Of a stretch of 14,177 nucleotides of DNA, positions 6,739 through 14,177 are shown in pieces. Source of the DNA: Ruminococcus sp. (GTDB lineage: Bacteria; Bacillota; Clostridia; Oscillospirales; Ruminococcaceae); NCBI GenBank assembly GCA_003446315.1, contig DMBA01000292.1, forward strand, positions 1 to 14,177, read 5' to 3'. Below the pieces are notes generated by a model, which saw only the letters and a list, made by a program, of their open reading frames with translations, searched no databases and was not told the origin of the DNA. Within the stretch, counting starts at the first letter, position 1; each line of letters opens with the position of its first letter. Made by a program: the position numbers and the translations under genes.

Positions 6739-7119
6739 ATGGCAGGATTCAAAATCGACCGCGTACAGGAAGATATGATGCGGGAATTGACTGCGATCCT
6801 GCGGGAACTGAAAGACCCGCGGATCACACCGGATCTTACAATTGTACGCGCAGAGCTTTCCGGAGATATGGGACATTGCACCGCATATGTTTCCAGTTTA
6901 AGCGGCATCCTGCATGCACAGGAAGCATGCAGAGTTCTGACAAAAGCCTCGGGATTTATCCGGAAAGAGCTGTTTCACCGTCTGAAGCTGCGCAAATCAC
7001 CGGAAATGCATTTTATTGCGGATGATTCGATCGCATATGCTGCGGATATCAGTGAAAAGCTCAGTCATCTCGGATTGACCGATGTGCATGTGACGGACGA
7101 AGACGAAGATACCGAATAA
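6739..7119 (+). CDS. rbfA: 30S ribosome-binding factor RbfA
   Basis: A 126-residue RbfA, a single KH-type domain protein that binds the immature 30S subunit near helix 1 of 16S rRNA and helps its final maturation. Family features are FKIDRVQEDMMRELTAIL at the N-terminus, LKDPRITPDLTIVRAELSGD, and the C-terminal helix region LKLRKSPEMHFIADDSI. An acidic tail (DEDEDTE) ends the protein. The start is ATG 6739 with AAAGGAG at 6724-6730 (8-nt spacing); an upstream in-frame extension has no ribosome binding site. It works in the same pathway as RimP at the head of the operon. Nothing unusual was seen. Confidence 0.95.
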   Translation: MAGFKIDRVQEDMMRELTAILRELKDPRITPDLTIVRAELSGDMGHCTAYVSSLSGILHAQEACRVLTKASGFIRKELFHRLKLRKSPEMHFIADDSIAYAADISEKLSHLGLTDVHVTDEDEDTE

Positions 7120-7156
7120 TCGAAGCATTTATTTGCAGGAACAGGAGGCGTTTTCA

Positions 7157-8140
7157 TTGGAACAAACCGGCGGAAGCTGTATGGAGATCAACAGCACAAA
7201 AACTTATGAAATCCTGCGTTCGCTGAAGGATGTGCACATCCTGATTCATCGTTCACCGGACGGGGATTGTATCGGCGGCGGATATGCGCTTTACCACATC
7301 CTGAAAGATCTGGGGATCCGTTCCCGCGTGATCTGTGCCGATCCGATCCCGGATTCGTTCAGCGAGATCACGGACGGCATCACATTCGAGGACTTTGAAC
7401 CGCAGGTTCTGATCTCGATTGATGTTGCGGACAGAAAACTGTTCGGCGATCTGCCCGCTGATGCGAAAGACGGCGAGATTCTGCTTTGTATTGACCACCA
7501 TGTATCCAATACCCATTATGCAAAATTTCTGCATTGGTATCCGCATTCCAGCGCGGCTTGCGAAATTCTGTTCCGGCTGATGAAGGAAAACAATATCCCG
7601 ATGACAAAGGAGATCGCATTGTGCCTGTATGTCGGCATTTCAACCGATACCGGCTGCTATCAGTTCAGCAATGCGGATGCGGATGCGTTTGCGGCAACAG
7701 CGCAGATCAAGGCTGCTTATCCCGATCTGCCCTATGCCCGGATCAACCGGAAAATGTTTGTCCTGAAATCGCAGGGGAGAATCATGCTCGATGCGCGTCT
7801 GATGCAGAACGTACAGCTCTCTGATGACGGGCGCGTTGCGCTGATCTATCTGCCCTATGCATGGATGGAGGAATTGAAAGTCTCCGGCAATGAGGTGGAC
7901 GGTGTCGCAAATCTGCCGATGCAGATCATCGGTGTGGAGATCGGCATTACCTGTAAGCAGCAGGAAGACGGTTCCTATCGGATCTCGATGCGCGGCGGCG
8001 AAATCGCTGATGTATCAAAGGTCTGTGCGGTGTTCGGCGGCGGCGGCCATGTCAAGGCAAGCGGCTGTTCCGTCAAACACGGTGATCCGGAACAAGTCTG
8101 CCGGGAGTTGATGCAGGCAGCGGAGGCTTCTCTCAAATGA
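7157..8140 (+). CDS. nrnA: DHH-family nanoRNase/pAp phosphatase NrnA
   Basis: A DHH/DHHA1 phosphoesterase of about 327 residues. NrnA proteins degrade 2-5 nt RNAs and dephosphorylate pAp; related members cleave cyclic dinucleotides or their linear products. Metal-binding motifs are visible: SPDGDCIGG (33-41, Asp35 and Asp37), ISIDVAD (Asp89), CIDHHVSN (DHH 113-115) and GISTDTGCYQF (Asp164). The C-terminal DHHA1 domain has GGGGHVKASGC (294-304). The start is probably TTG 7157, 8 nt after a perfect AGGAGG (7143-7148); ATG 7181 is an alternative with a poorer site and would remove 8 residues. It sits between rbfA and truB, as is common in Firmicutes, and overlaps truB by 4 nt (ATGA). Confidence 0.9.
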   Translation: MEQTGGSCMEINSTKTYEILRSLKDVHILIHRSPDGDCIGGGYALYHILKDLGIRSRVICADPIPDSFSEITDGITFEDFEPQVLISIDVADRKLFGDLPADAKDGEILLCIDHHVSNTHYAKFLHWYPHSSAACEILFRLMKENNIPMTKEIALCLYVGISTDTGCYQFSNADADAFAATAQIKAAYPDLPYARINRKMFVLKSQGRIMLDARLMQNVQLSDDGRVALIYLPYAWMEELKVSGNEVDGVANLPMQIIGVEIGITCKQQEDGSYRISMRGGEIADVSKVCAVFGGGGHVKASGCSVKHGDPEQVCRELMQAAEASLK

Positions 8141-9033
8141 CGGTGGAAAGCGGCGTATTGGTGATGAATAAACCGCAGGGGTTCACATCGTTCGATGTGA
8201 TCGGGAAACTGCGCGGTATTCTGAAAATGCGGCGGCTGGGACATACCGGCACGCTTGACCCGATGGCAGAAGGCGTACTGCCGGTGCTTGTCGGGCAGGC
8301 GGCGCGGGCATGTGACATTCTGCCGGATGAAACAAAAGTGTATCGGGCTGCATTTCGGCTCGGTGTTGTGACAGATACGCAGGACAGCACGGGTACTGTT
8401 ACCGAAACACATCCGGTGCAGGTGACAGAATCAGAACTGCGAATGGCTTTTTCACAGTTGACTGGAGATATTCAGCAAATTCCGCCGATGTATTCCGCTG
8501 TGCAGATCGGCGGAAAGCGTCTGTATGAGCTTGCGCGTGAGGGGAAAGTGATCGAACGCCCCGCACGGCAGGTGCATGTGGAACAGATCACGCTGACAGA
8601 TTATTCAGCAGAAAACGGTACTGGTACGGTCGAGATCACTTGCGGAAAAGGAACGTATATCCGCACGATTCTCCACGATGCCGGGCAAATGCTCGGCTGC
8701 GGCTGCATCATGACTGCGTTGATCCGTACTGCCGCCTGCGGCTTTACCATCGAAGAAGCGTACAGCTTTGAAACGGTGCAGCAGGCAGCGGATGCAGGGG
8801 AGATCGAACAGCTCATGATCCCGACAGACAGGCTCTTTTCTGCGCTGCCGGCTTTGCAGATCTCGGATGGGCAGACAAAACGCTACCGCAACGGCGTGAA
8901 GCTGGATCTGAACCGCATCAAACAGCTTACAGATGCAGAAATCTATCGGATCTATGCCGCGGACAATGCGTTTCTGGGCCTTGCAAGAGCAGACCGGACA
9001 GAAGGCTGTCTGCGCGTATATAAAAATTTATAA
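8137..9033 (+). CDS. truB: tRNA pseudouridine(55) synthase TruB
   Basis: A 298-residue TruB that converts U55 in the T-arm of tRNAs to pseudouridine. The N-terminus has the family segment GVLVMNKPQGFTSFDVI, followed by LGHTGTLDPMAEGVLPV with the catalytic Asp at residue 41. IPPMYSAVQIGGKRLYELAR and CGKGTYIRTILHDAG are further TruB signatures. A shorter C-terminal region (about 230-298) corresponds to the PUA-like part. The ATG overlaps the nrnA stop (ATGA), with CGGAGG at 8121-8126, so translation is coupled. The frame is intact, of normal length, and all key motifs are present. Confidence 0.96.
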   Translation: MTVESGVLVMNKPQGFTSFDVIGKLRGILKMRRLGHTGTLDPMAEGVLPVLVGQAARACDILPDETKVYRAAFRLGVVTDTQDSTGTVTETHPVQVTESELRMAFSQLTGDIQQIPPMYSAVQIGGKRLYELAREGKVIERPARQVHVEQITLTDYSAENGTGTVEITCGKGTYIRTILHDAGQMLGCGCIMTALIRTAACGFTIEEAYSFETVQQAADAGEIEQLMIPTDRLFSALPALQISDGQTKRYRNGVKLDLNRIKQLTDAEIYRIYAADNAFLGLARADRTEGCLRVYKNL

Positions 9034-9045
9034 GGGGATGATCGC

Positions 9046-9987
9046 ATGAAGCAGGAACTGCATGAAGCACCGAATCCGGAGCGAAAGCATATCATTGCTG
9101 CACTTGGCTTATTCGACGGTGTGCATCTCGGACACCGCAGAGTGCTGGCGCGTGCTGTTTCACTCGGAACCTGCCATGTTGTGACCTTTGCCTCAGAAAC
9201 AATGCCGCAGAAACAGGGACATCCTGTCCGGTATATTTATCACGATGAGCAAAAACGACGGCTCCTGATGACCTGCGGTGCCGATGCCGTTTTTGCATTG
9301 CCGTTCGGTGAGATCGCCGATCTGAACGGAGAACAGTTTTGCAAAGAGATCCTGCGGGAACGCATTCAGGCGGACGGCGTTGCGATCGGAGAAGATTATC
9401 GCTTTGGCAGAAATGCAAGCTGCGGCGCTGAGGAATTGCAGCGCTTCGGGAAGAAATATGGCTTTTCTGTCCATGTTGTGCCGCAGGTGAAAGACGACCA
9501 GAAGATCCCGGTTTCTTCCAGCCATATCCGGTTCCTGCTGGAAAGCGGACAGATCAAAGCGGCAAATCAGCTGCTTGGTGCGGATTATCAGATCTTGTCA
9601 CATGTTGTTACAGGACAGCATATCGGCAGCACGGAGCTGAATGTTCCGACCGCAAATCAGGCGTTTGAGCCGTGGCAGTGCATCCCGTGCAGAGGCGTTT
9701 ATGCTTCCTTTGCCGAGATCAATGACATCTGGGTGCCCGCAATTACCAATATCGGCGTGCGCCCCACTGTTACCGGCGGCAATGCGGAGCCGATCGCTGA
9801 AACCCATCTGATCGACTGGAACGGCGAACTGAACGGCACGCTGCTCCCTGTTACGTTGTGCCGGTTTATCAGACCGGAACAGCATTTTGATTCATTGGAT
9901 GAATTGAGTGTGCAGATCCGGCGGGATATTCAGACGCGGAAGCATTTGCTGCCCTCGGAGAGTATTCTGCATGAATTTGAGACATGA
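9046..9987 (+). CDS. ribF: Bifunctional riboflavin kinase/FAD synthetase RibF
   Basis: A 313-residue RibF that phosphorylates riboflavin to FMN and adenylylates FMN to FAD. The N-terminal nucleotidyltransferase domain shows LGLFDGVHLGH (20-30, HxGH type), IGEDYRFGRN (114-123) and SSSHIR (157-162). The C-terminal riboflavin kinase domain shows PTAN (201-204), NIGVRPT (235-241) and AETHLIDW with Glu252 as the likely catalytic base. Two departures from the usual pattern are visible: the common TFDPHP stretch reads TFASETMP (47-54), and the residue before PTAN is Val, not Phe. The start ATG 9046 is 12 nt after truB with AAGGGGA upstream. It is the last gene of the operon; the following 112 nt contain no clear terminator. 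Confidence 0.94.
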   Translation: MKQELHEAPNPERKHIIAALGLFDGVHLGHRRVLARAVSLGTCHVVTFASETMPQKQGHPVRYIYHDEQKRRLLMTCGADAVFALPFGEIADLNGEQFCKEILRERIQADGVAIGEDYRFGRNASCGAEELQRFGKKYGFSVHVVPQVKDDQKIPVSSSHIRFLLESGQIKAANQLLGADYQILSHVVTGQHIGSTELNVPTANQAFEPWQCIPCRGVYASFAEINDIWVPAITNIGVRPTVTGGNAEPIAETHLIDWNGELNGTLLPVTLCRFIRPEQHFDSLDELSVQIRRDIQTRKHLLPSESILHEFET

Positions 9988-10055
9988 ATGCCGGAACGTC
10001 AGGGAATCTTCCTGAAATTTACACGGAACTGTCACACAAAATCAGTAAAATAATA

Positions 10056-10073
10056 TCCGGATGTGAATCCGGA
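10056..10073 (+). promoter_or_regulatory. GNRA-capped hairpin upstream of the ABC operon
   Basis: TCCGGAT/ATCCGGA, a perfect 7-bp stem closed by the tetraloop GTGA, which is a GNRA type in RNA. It ends 26 nt before the ATG of the ABC ATPase gene. No T-tract follows, so it is not a terminator. A compact GNRA hairpin here could stabilise the message or act as a small regulatory element. I saw no matching copy elsewhere in the window. Confidence 0.4.
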
Positions 10074-10099
10074 ATAAACGAAGGGACTGAAATCAAGCT

Positions 10100-11110
10100 A
10101 TGATTGAAGTGCGCAATTTAACCAAGCATTACGGCGATAAGCATGCAGTCAACGACATCAGCTTTACCGTCGAAGACGGCGAGATCCTTGGTTTCCTCGG
10201 ACCGAACGGTGCGGGAAAATCAACCACGATGAATATGCTGACCGGCTATATCTCCTCAACATCCGGTCAGGCGCTGATTAACGGCGTGGATATTCTCGAA
10301 GACCCGATCAAGGCGAAATCCTATATCGGTTATCTGCCCGAGATCCCGCCGCTGTATGTGGATATGACCGTAAAAGGCTATCTGAACTACATTTATGACC
10401 TGAAAAAATGTAAACTGCCGCGGAAAGCCCATCTGAATGAAGTGATGGCGCTGACAAAGGTGAATGATGTCGAAAACCGACTCATCAAGAACCTCTCCAA
10501 AGGTTATAAGCAGCGTGTCGGTCTTGCACAGGCACTGGTCGGCAATCCGCCGGTGCTGATCCTCGATGAGCCGACGGTCGGTCTTGACCCGAAGCAGATC
10601 CTGGAGATCCGCACACTCATCAAAAAGCTCGGCAAGAATCATACGGTGATTTTGTCTTCTCATATTCTGAGCGAGATTCAGGCTGTCTGCGACAGAATCA
10701 TCATCATCAATCACGGTATTGTTGCGGCGCACGATACAACGGACAATCTTGCTCATAATATTTCTGCGGATCACCGCATCATTGCCCGCATCGAAGGCCC
10801 GCGTGATGAGATCGTGATGGCACTGCGCAATATTGTCGGATTGAAATACTGCCGTGCCGATATGGAGCGCGAAAAGGGCGTTTATGAATATGAACTCGAA
10901 GCAGAGCCGGATAAGGATATCCGCCGCGATATCTTTGATATTGTGAGCGAAAATAACTGGCGCATTCTTGCGATGCGTTCTGCCGAAATGACCCTGGAAG
11001 ATGTCTTCCTCAAGATCACAATGGGCGAAGGTCTGGTCATTGAGAATCCGGAAGATAAGGCTGAAAAACAGGAATCCAAAGCAGATCAGCAGAAGGGAGA
11101 GAATGCATAA
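10100..11110 (+). CDS. ABC transporter ATP-binding protein (GldA-like)
   Basis: A 336-residue ABC ATPase that would energise the adjacent ABC-2 permease. Motifs in order: Walker A GPNGAGKST (34-42), signature LSKGY (132-136), Walker B VLILDE (152-157) and the H-loop His (SSHILSE, His188). The Q-loop position carries Glu (IGYLPE, Glu81), as I recall is common in the GldA/ABC-2 exporter group. After the ATPase core comes a C-terminal extension (about 215-336), ending in a Lys/Glu/Gln-rich tail. AAGGGA (10081-10086) lies rather far upstream of the ATG (13 nt). The gene shares one base with the permease gene (TAATG). The substrate is unknown; the downstream GldG-like and DUF4340 genes suggest a cell-envelope or export role. 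Confidence 0.92.
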   Translation: MIEVRNLTKHYGDKHAVNDISFTVEDGEILGFLGPNGAGKSTTMNMLTGYISSTSGQALINGVDILEDPIKAKSYIGYLPEIPPLYVDMTVKGYLNYIYDLKKCKLPRKAHLNEVMALTKVNDVENRLIKNLSKGYKQRVGLAQALVGNPPVLILDEPTVGLDPKQILEIRTLIKKLGKNHTVILSSHILSEIQAVCDRIIIINHGIVAAHDTTDNLAHNISADHRIIARIEGPRDEIVMALRNIVGLKYCRADMEREKGVYEYELEAEPDKDIRRDIFDIVSENNWRILAMRSAEMTLEDVFLKITMGEGLVIENPEDKAEKQESKADQQKGENA

Positions 11111-11814
11111 TGGGCGCGATTTACAGACGCGAGATCGGTGCGTTCTTCACATCGAGTATCGCTTATATTTTTCTTGCAGTTTTCTGGATCTTTACAGGTT
11201 ATTTCTTCTATACGTCATGTCTGCTTTCGTCCACAACAGATATGTCCGGCATGTTCCAGAGCATGTTTTTGATTTGTATTATTCTGATTCCGATTCTGAC
11301 CATGCGTTTGTTCAGTGAGGAAAAAAAGCAGAAAACAGAACAGGGGCTTCTGACAGCTCCGGTCAGCCTCGGCGAGATCGTCTGCGGCAAATATTTTGCT
11401 GCTTTGACCCTCTATACCATCGGTCTTGCAATGCCGTTCCTCTATGCACTCATCCTGAGCAAATTCGGTCAGGTCGAATGGGGCATGGTCTTTGCAAACT
11501 TCCTGGCACTGTTCCTGCTCGGTGCAGCGTTTATCGCTGTCGGTCTGATGGTTTCTGCTTTGACGGAAAACCAGATCGCTGCTGCCGTTATGAGCTTTGT
11601 CGCTTTGATGGCACTGTATATGCTCGATGTCGTGAACAGCTATGTCTCCAATGAGACAATCTCGAAGGTGTTTGATTCGCTTTCGTTCTATCGCAAGTAT
11701 TATGCAATCACTTGTGGATTGTTTAACGTATCAACAATTATTTTCTACGTCAGTGTCGCTGTGATCTTCAATTATTTCACGGTGCGCATCTTTGAGCGCA
11801 GACGCTGGAGCTAA
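11110..11814 (+). CDS. ABC-2 type permease (GldF-like)
   Basis: A 234-residue integral membrane protein with about six predicted transmembrane segments (near residues 15-36, 46-66, 95-117, 126-150, 155-175 and 205-224). The loop after the second segment reads ILTMRLFSEEKKQKTEQGLL (62-81) then TAPVS, the characteristic ABC-2/GldF pattern in which a cytoplasmic amphipathic helix contacts the ATPase. It ends in a positively charged tail (FERRRWS). The start ATG 11110 overlaps the ATPase stop, with AAGGGAG upstream. It probably forms a homodimeric channel with two ATPase subunits. The transported substrate cannot be read from the sequence. Confidence 0.9.
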   Translation: MGAIYRREIGAFFTSSIAYIFLAVFWIFTGYFFYTSCLLSSTTDMSGMFQSMFLICIILIPILTMRLFSEEKKQKTEQGLLTAPVSLGEIVCGKYFAALTLYTIGLAMPFLYALILSKFGQVEWGMVFANFLALFLLGAAFIAVGLMVSALTENQIAAAVMSFVALMALYMLDVVNSYVSNETISKVFDSLSFYRKYYAITCGLFNVSTIIFYVSVAVIFNYFTVRIFERRRWS

Positions 11815-11828
11815 GGAGGGATTCACAG

Positions 11829-13532
11829 ATGAGCGAAAAAAGCGAGAAGGACGAGATCCGTGAAGAACTGAAATCCGCTGCGGCAGAAGCTGAGAAACTG
11901 GCAGCAGAAGAAGCCGAGAAGATCAGTCTGGATAAGGACAAAAAGGATAAGAAATCCAAAAAGCGTGAACGGACTCCCGAAGAAGAAAAAGAACGTGCCC
12001 TGAACAGTGTCAGCAGACGCAAAAAGCTGAAATACGGCGCACTTGCAACTGTGATTACCATTGTGATGGTTGCAATTGTCGTTGCGGTCAATGTGGTTTG
12101 CAATTTGCTGGATAAGCGTTATAACTGGAATATTGATCTGACTTCCAGCGGCTTGTTTGAGATCGACGATCAGACGATCGACTATTTGCATCAACTGAAA
12201 GACGATGTCAAGATCACCATGCTGGCGGATGAAGGCTATTTCCTTGAAAACAATAAACTCAAGGTCGTATCGGAGGTCTTGAACCGTTTCAGAAGCGAAT
12301 CCAACGGCCATATTACCGTTGAATATGTCGATCCGAATAAGAATCCGGAAGCGATTTCTGTCTATTCGAAGAACTATAACGGCAAGCTCTCCCAGGGCGA
12401 TGCGGTTGTTTCCTGCGGCGATCTGACCCGCGTTCTGAGCTTCAATCAGGATCTGATCCGCTTTGATACCAGCTTTGATCCGGGCACTTATCAGCAGACA
12501 CAGACTGTCACATTTATCGGTGAACAGTCCCTGATCTCTGCAATTATGGGTGTGACCGATCTGCATCCGGTGAAGGTTGCACTGCTCGATCAGCTCGGCG
12601 GTGCTGCAATCTATGACCAGTATGATTCCGCAAACTATGAGCGCCTGAAAGAACTGCTGGAAAAGAATAATTATGAAGCAGAATCGCTGGATATTATGTC
12701 TGCGGATCTGACTTCGGATTATGATCTTGCGATCCTGTGCTCTCCGGCAAATGATCTTTCTGATGCACAGATCGAAAAACTCACGAATTATCTGAATAAT
12801 GATAATCAGTATGGCAAAACACTGCTCTATTTCGGTACGCCGTTCAAGCGTTCCAAGACCCCGAATCTGGATGCATTCCTTGCGCTTTGGGGCATTGAAT
12901 ACAATCAGGCGATCGTCACCGATACCAATGCATCTACCGCACAGATGGTGCAGGCTGCTTATGTCAATGTGATCTCCAATGTGCCGGTCGCATATGCAAA
13001 TGCAGATGCATCCCTCAACGCAGGCTATAAGGCTGCACTCCCGATCGTTGCACCCTACAGCTTGCCGGTGAAGCGTCTGTTTGAGCAGAATTCCGGCAGA
13101 AATACCTATCCGCTGCTCACAACGGCTGACACTTGCTGCCTCTATCCGCTCGATGATTCTGCGAAGGATTTCAATATGGAAACCGCAAAAACAGAAACCC
13201 AGTGCGTGGCTGTTCTTGCAGATCAGACCTTTACCAGCGGCGGCGATACGTTCAAGAGCCAGATCGTTGCGTTCGGTTCTGCATGGTTCCTCGATTATTA
13301 CGTTGCAGGCAGCAGCGGCAGCTATGATAATGCAAACTATTTTGTTTCGCTGCTCAATACCATGACCGGCAAAGAAAATGTGCTGACCATTGCGGAAAAG
13401 TCTCTGGATACCACTAAGGTGACCATTACGGAAGCACAGGTCAAGACCATTCGTATGATTATTGTTTATATGATCCCGGTCATTGTTGCGCTGATTGGCA
13501 TTGTCGTGTATGTAAGGAGAAAGAATCTATGA
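11829..13532 (+). CDS. GldG-like ABC transporter auxiliary protein
   Basis: A 567-residue protein resembling the GldG/ABC-transporter auxiliary family. Residues 1-68 are a charged cytoplasmic extension rich in Glu, Lys and Ala (probable coiled coil, then a Lys-rich patch). One transmembrane helix follows (about 70-92), then NWNIDLTSSGLFEID, which matches the family pattern just after the first helix (D-L-T, then a hydrophobic turn). A large extracytoplasmic domain (about 100-540) follows, then a second membrane helix (about 541-562) and a short RRKNL tail. ATG 11829 follows AAGGAGG closely after the permease stop. The 3' end overlaps the DUF4340 gene by 4 nt (ATGA). In Bacteroidota GldG works with GldA and GldF in gliding; here its role is unknown and gliding is not implied. 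Confidence 0.82.
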   Translation: MSEKSEKDEIREELKSAAAEAEKLAAEEAEKISLDKDKKDKKSKKRERTPEEEKERALNSVSRRKKLKYGALATVITIVMVAIVVAVNVVCNLLDKRYNWNIDLTSSGLFEIDDQTIDYLHQLKDDVKITMLADEGYFLENNKLKVVSEVLNRFRSESNGHITVEYVDPNKNPEAISVYSKNYNGKLSQGDAVVSCGDLTRVLSFNQDLIRFDTSFDPGTYQQTQTVTFIGEQSLISAIMGVTDLHPVKVALLDQLGGAAIYDQYDSANYERLKELLEKNNYEAESLDIMSADLTSDYDLAILCSPANDLSDAQIEKLTNYLNNDNQYGKTLLYFGTPFKRSKTPNLDAFLALWGIEYNQAIVTDTNASTAQMVQAAYVNVISNVPVAYANADASLNAGYKAALPIVAPYSLPVKRLFEQNSGRNTYPLLTTADTCCLYPLDDSAKDFNMETAKTETQCVAVLADQTFTSGGDTFKSQIVAFGSAWFLDYYVAGSSGSYDNANYFVSLLNTMTGKENVLTIAEKSLDTTKVTITEAQVKTIRMIIVYMIPVIVALIGIVVYVRRKNL

Positions 13533-14177
13533 ATAAGACCCTCAAGGGGATCATCGCCGGATCAGCCGTGCTTGCTGCTCTGTGCGGCGCTGTTGTCGTG
13601 CTCAAAATGACTGAGCCGGAAGAAACATCGGAAGAATCTTCTCAAACCGGTGTTTCGACCGAGTTGTGGCATACGCACAGCGATGATATTCTGGAAGTAA
13701 CTGTCGATAATCCAAACGGTGATTCCTATACGGCATATCAGAAAAAGGAAACCATGAAAAGTACCGATATGGACGGTAATCCGACGGAAGAAGAAGTCAG
13801 TAACTATTATCTGAAGGGTTATGACGAGCTGCCGATGAATACTGTGGATATTCGTCTGCTGGCGACCCGTGCGCCGGAAGTGTTCTCAACAGATCTGGTG
13901 CAGGAACATGTCAGTGATGCCGATTTGTCCAAATATGGGCTGGATGCGGCTGTGAAGGTGACCTATAAGGTCGCGGACGGCGAGAATATCTCGTTCCTGA
14001 TCGGCGGTGAAACACCGGTCGACGGCTGCCGCTATCTGATGATGGACGGACAGGATACGGTCTATTCTGTAAGCAGCTCCCTGCTCGAGCCGTTCATGAA
14101 GGGCATTCACGATTATCTCGGTACGGCTCTGACAGAAGCACAGGCAGAAGACGATGATACGATCATCGAATCTGTCC
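13529..14177 (+). CDS. DUF4340-type membrane-anchored protein (3' truncated by window)
   Basis: The frame is open to the window end (216 codons seen, no stop). It has one N-terminal membrane helix (about residues 7-26) with no good lipobox at the Cys, so it is a membrane-anchored extracytoplasmic protein. An acidic Ser/Thr-rich linker (29-44) follows, then a beta-rich domain. The segment DLSKYGLDAAVKVTYK (132-147), followed by ISFLIGGETP and YLMMDGQDTVYSVSS, matches the repeating pattern I associate with DUF4340. The start ATG 13529 overlaps the GldG-like stop, with AAGGAGA at 13514-13520. Placed after a GldG-like gene, it is probably another extracytoplasmic partner of the ABC complex. The function is unknown. 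Confidence 0.78.
   Translation, partial: MNKTLKGIIAGSAVLAALCGAVVVLKMTEPEETSEESSQTGVSTELWHTHSDDILEVTVDNPNGDSYTAYQKKETMKSTDMDGNPTEEEVSNYYLKGYDELPMNTVDIRLLATRAPEVFSTDLVQEHVSDADLSKYGLDAAVKVTYKVADGENISFLIGGETPVDGCRYLMMDGQDTVYSVSSSLLEPFMKGIHDYLGTALTEAQAEDDDTIIESV

Noticed and set aside
10029..10056. Possible promoter for the ABC operon (CTGTCA, 16 nt, TAATAT)
   Set aside because: Both hexamers match consensus at only 4 of 6 positions and there is no extended -10; this is too weak in AT-rich sequence to call, though a promoter in this gap is plausible.

Overview
The window looks like a chromosomal segment of a low-to-mid-GC Gram-positive bacterium of class Clostridia, most likely an Oscillospiraceae/Ruminococcus-like gut anaerobe. 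This rests on the order of the translation genes (rimP, nusA, rnpM, ylxQ, infB, small ORF, rbfA, nrnA, truB, ribF), strong AGGAGG-type ribosome binding sites, sigma-A-like promoters, and a GldG-like plus DUF4340 ABC cluster. The lineage is inferred from gene content and protein style; no search was run.

Layout. 13-645 (minus): a phosphoribosyltransferase-fold protein. 646-1057: an AT-rich divergent control region with two near mirror-image extended -10 promoters, one for the minus-strand gene (696-724) and one for the rimP operon (931-959). An intrinsic terminator (988-1017) lies between the rimP promoter and the rimP start, so operon entry is probably controlled by attenuation. 1058-9987 (plus): a compact nusA/infB operon covering 30S maturation (RimP, RbfA), transcription elongation/termination (NusA), an RNase P modulator (RnpM), an L7Ae-like RNA binder (YlxQ), initiation factor IF2, nanoRNA/pAp phosphatase (NrnA), tRNA pseudouridine-55 synthase (TruB) and the FMN/FAD-forming enzyme RibF. 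Spacings are short and several genes overlap (rnpM/ylxQ by 8 nt; nrnA/truB as ATGA). Only the rimP-nusA and ylxQ-infB gaps are longer, and both hold inverted repeats. Between infB and rbfA, where Bacillus subtilis has ylxP, there is an unrecognised, very acidic 82-residue ORF.

10100-14177 (plus): a second, tightly coupled four-gene unit: ABC ATPase, six-TM ABC-2 permease, a two-TM GldG-like auxiliary protein and a DUF4340 protein cut by the window end. It resembles the GldA/GldF/GldG module of Bacteroidota but sits in a Gram-positive context; its substrate is unknown. It is the least understood part of the window.

No tRNA, rRNA, CRISPR array, insertion sequence or phage gene was seen. The most notable points are the terminator-in-leader of the nusA operon, the mirrored promoters and inverted repeat at the rimP -35 box, the mutually exclusive hairpins before infB, the acidic small ORF in the ylxP position, the phosphoribosyltransferase lacking the usual acidic pair in its PRPP loop, and the Gld-like transporter module.
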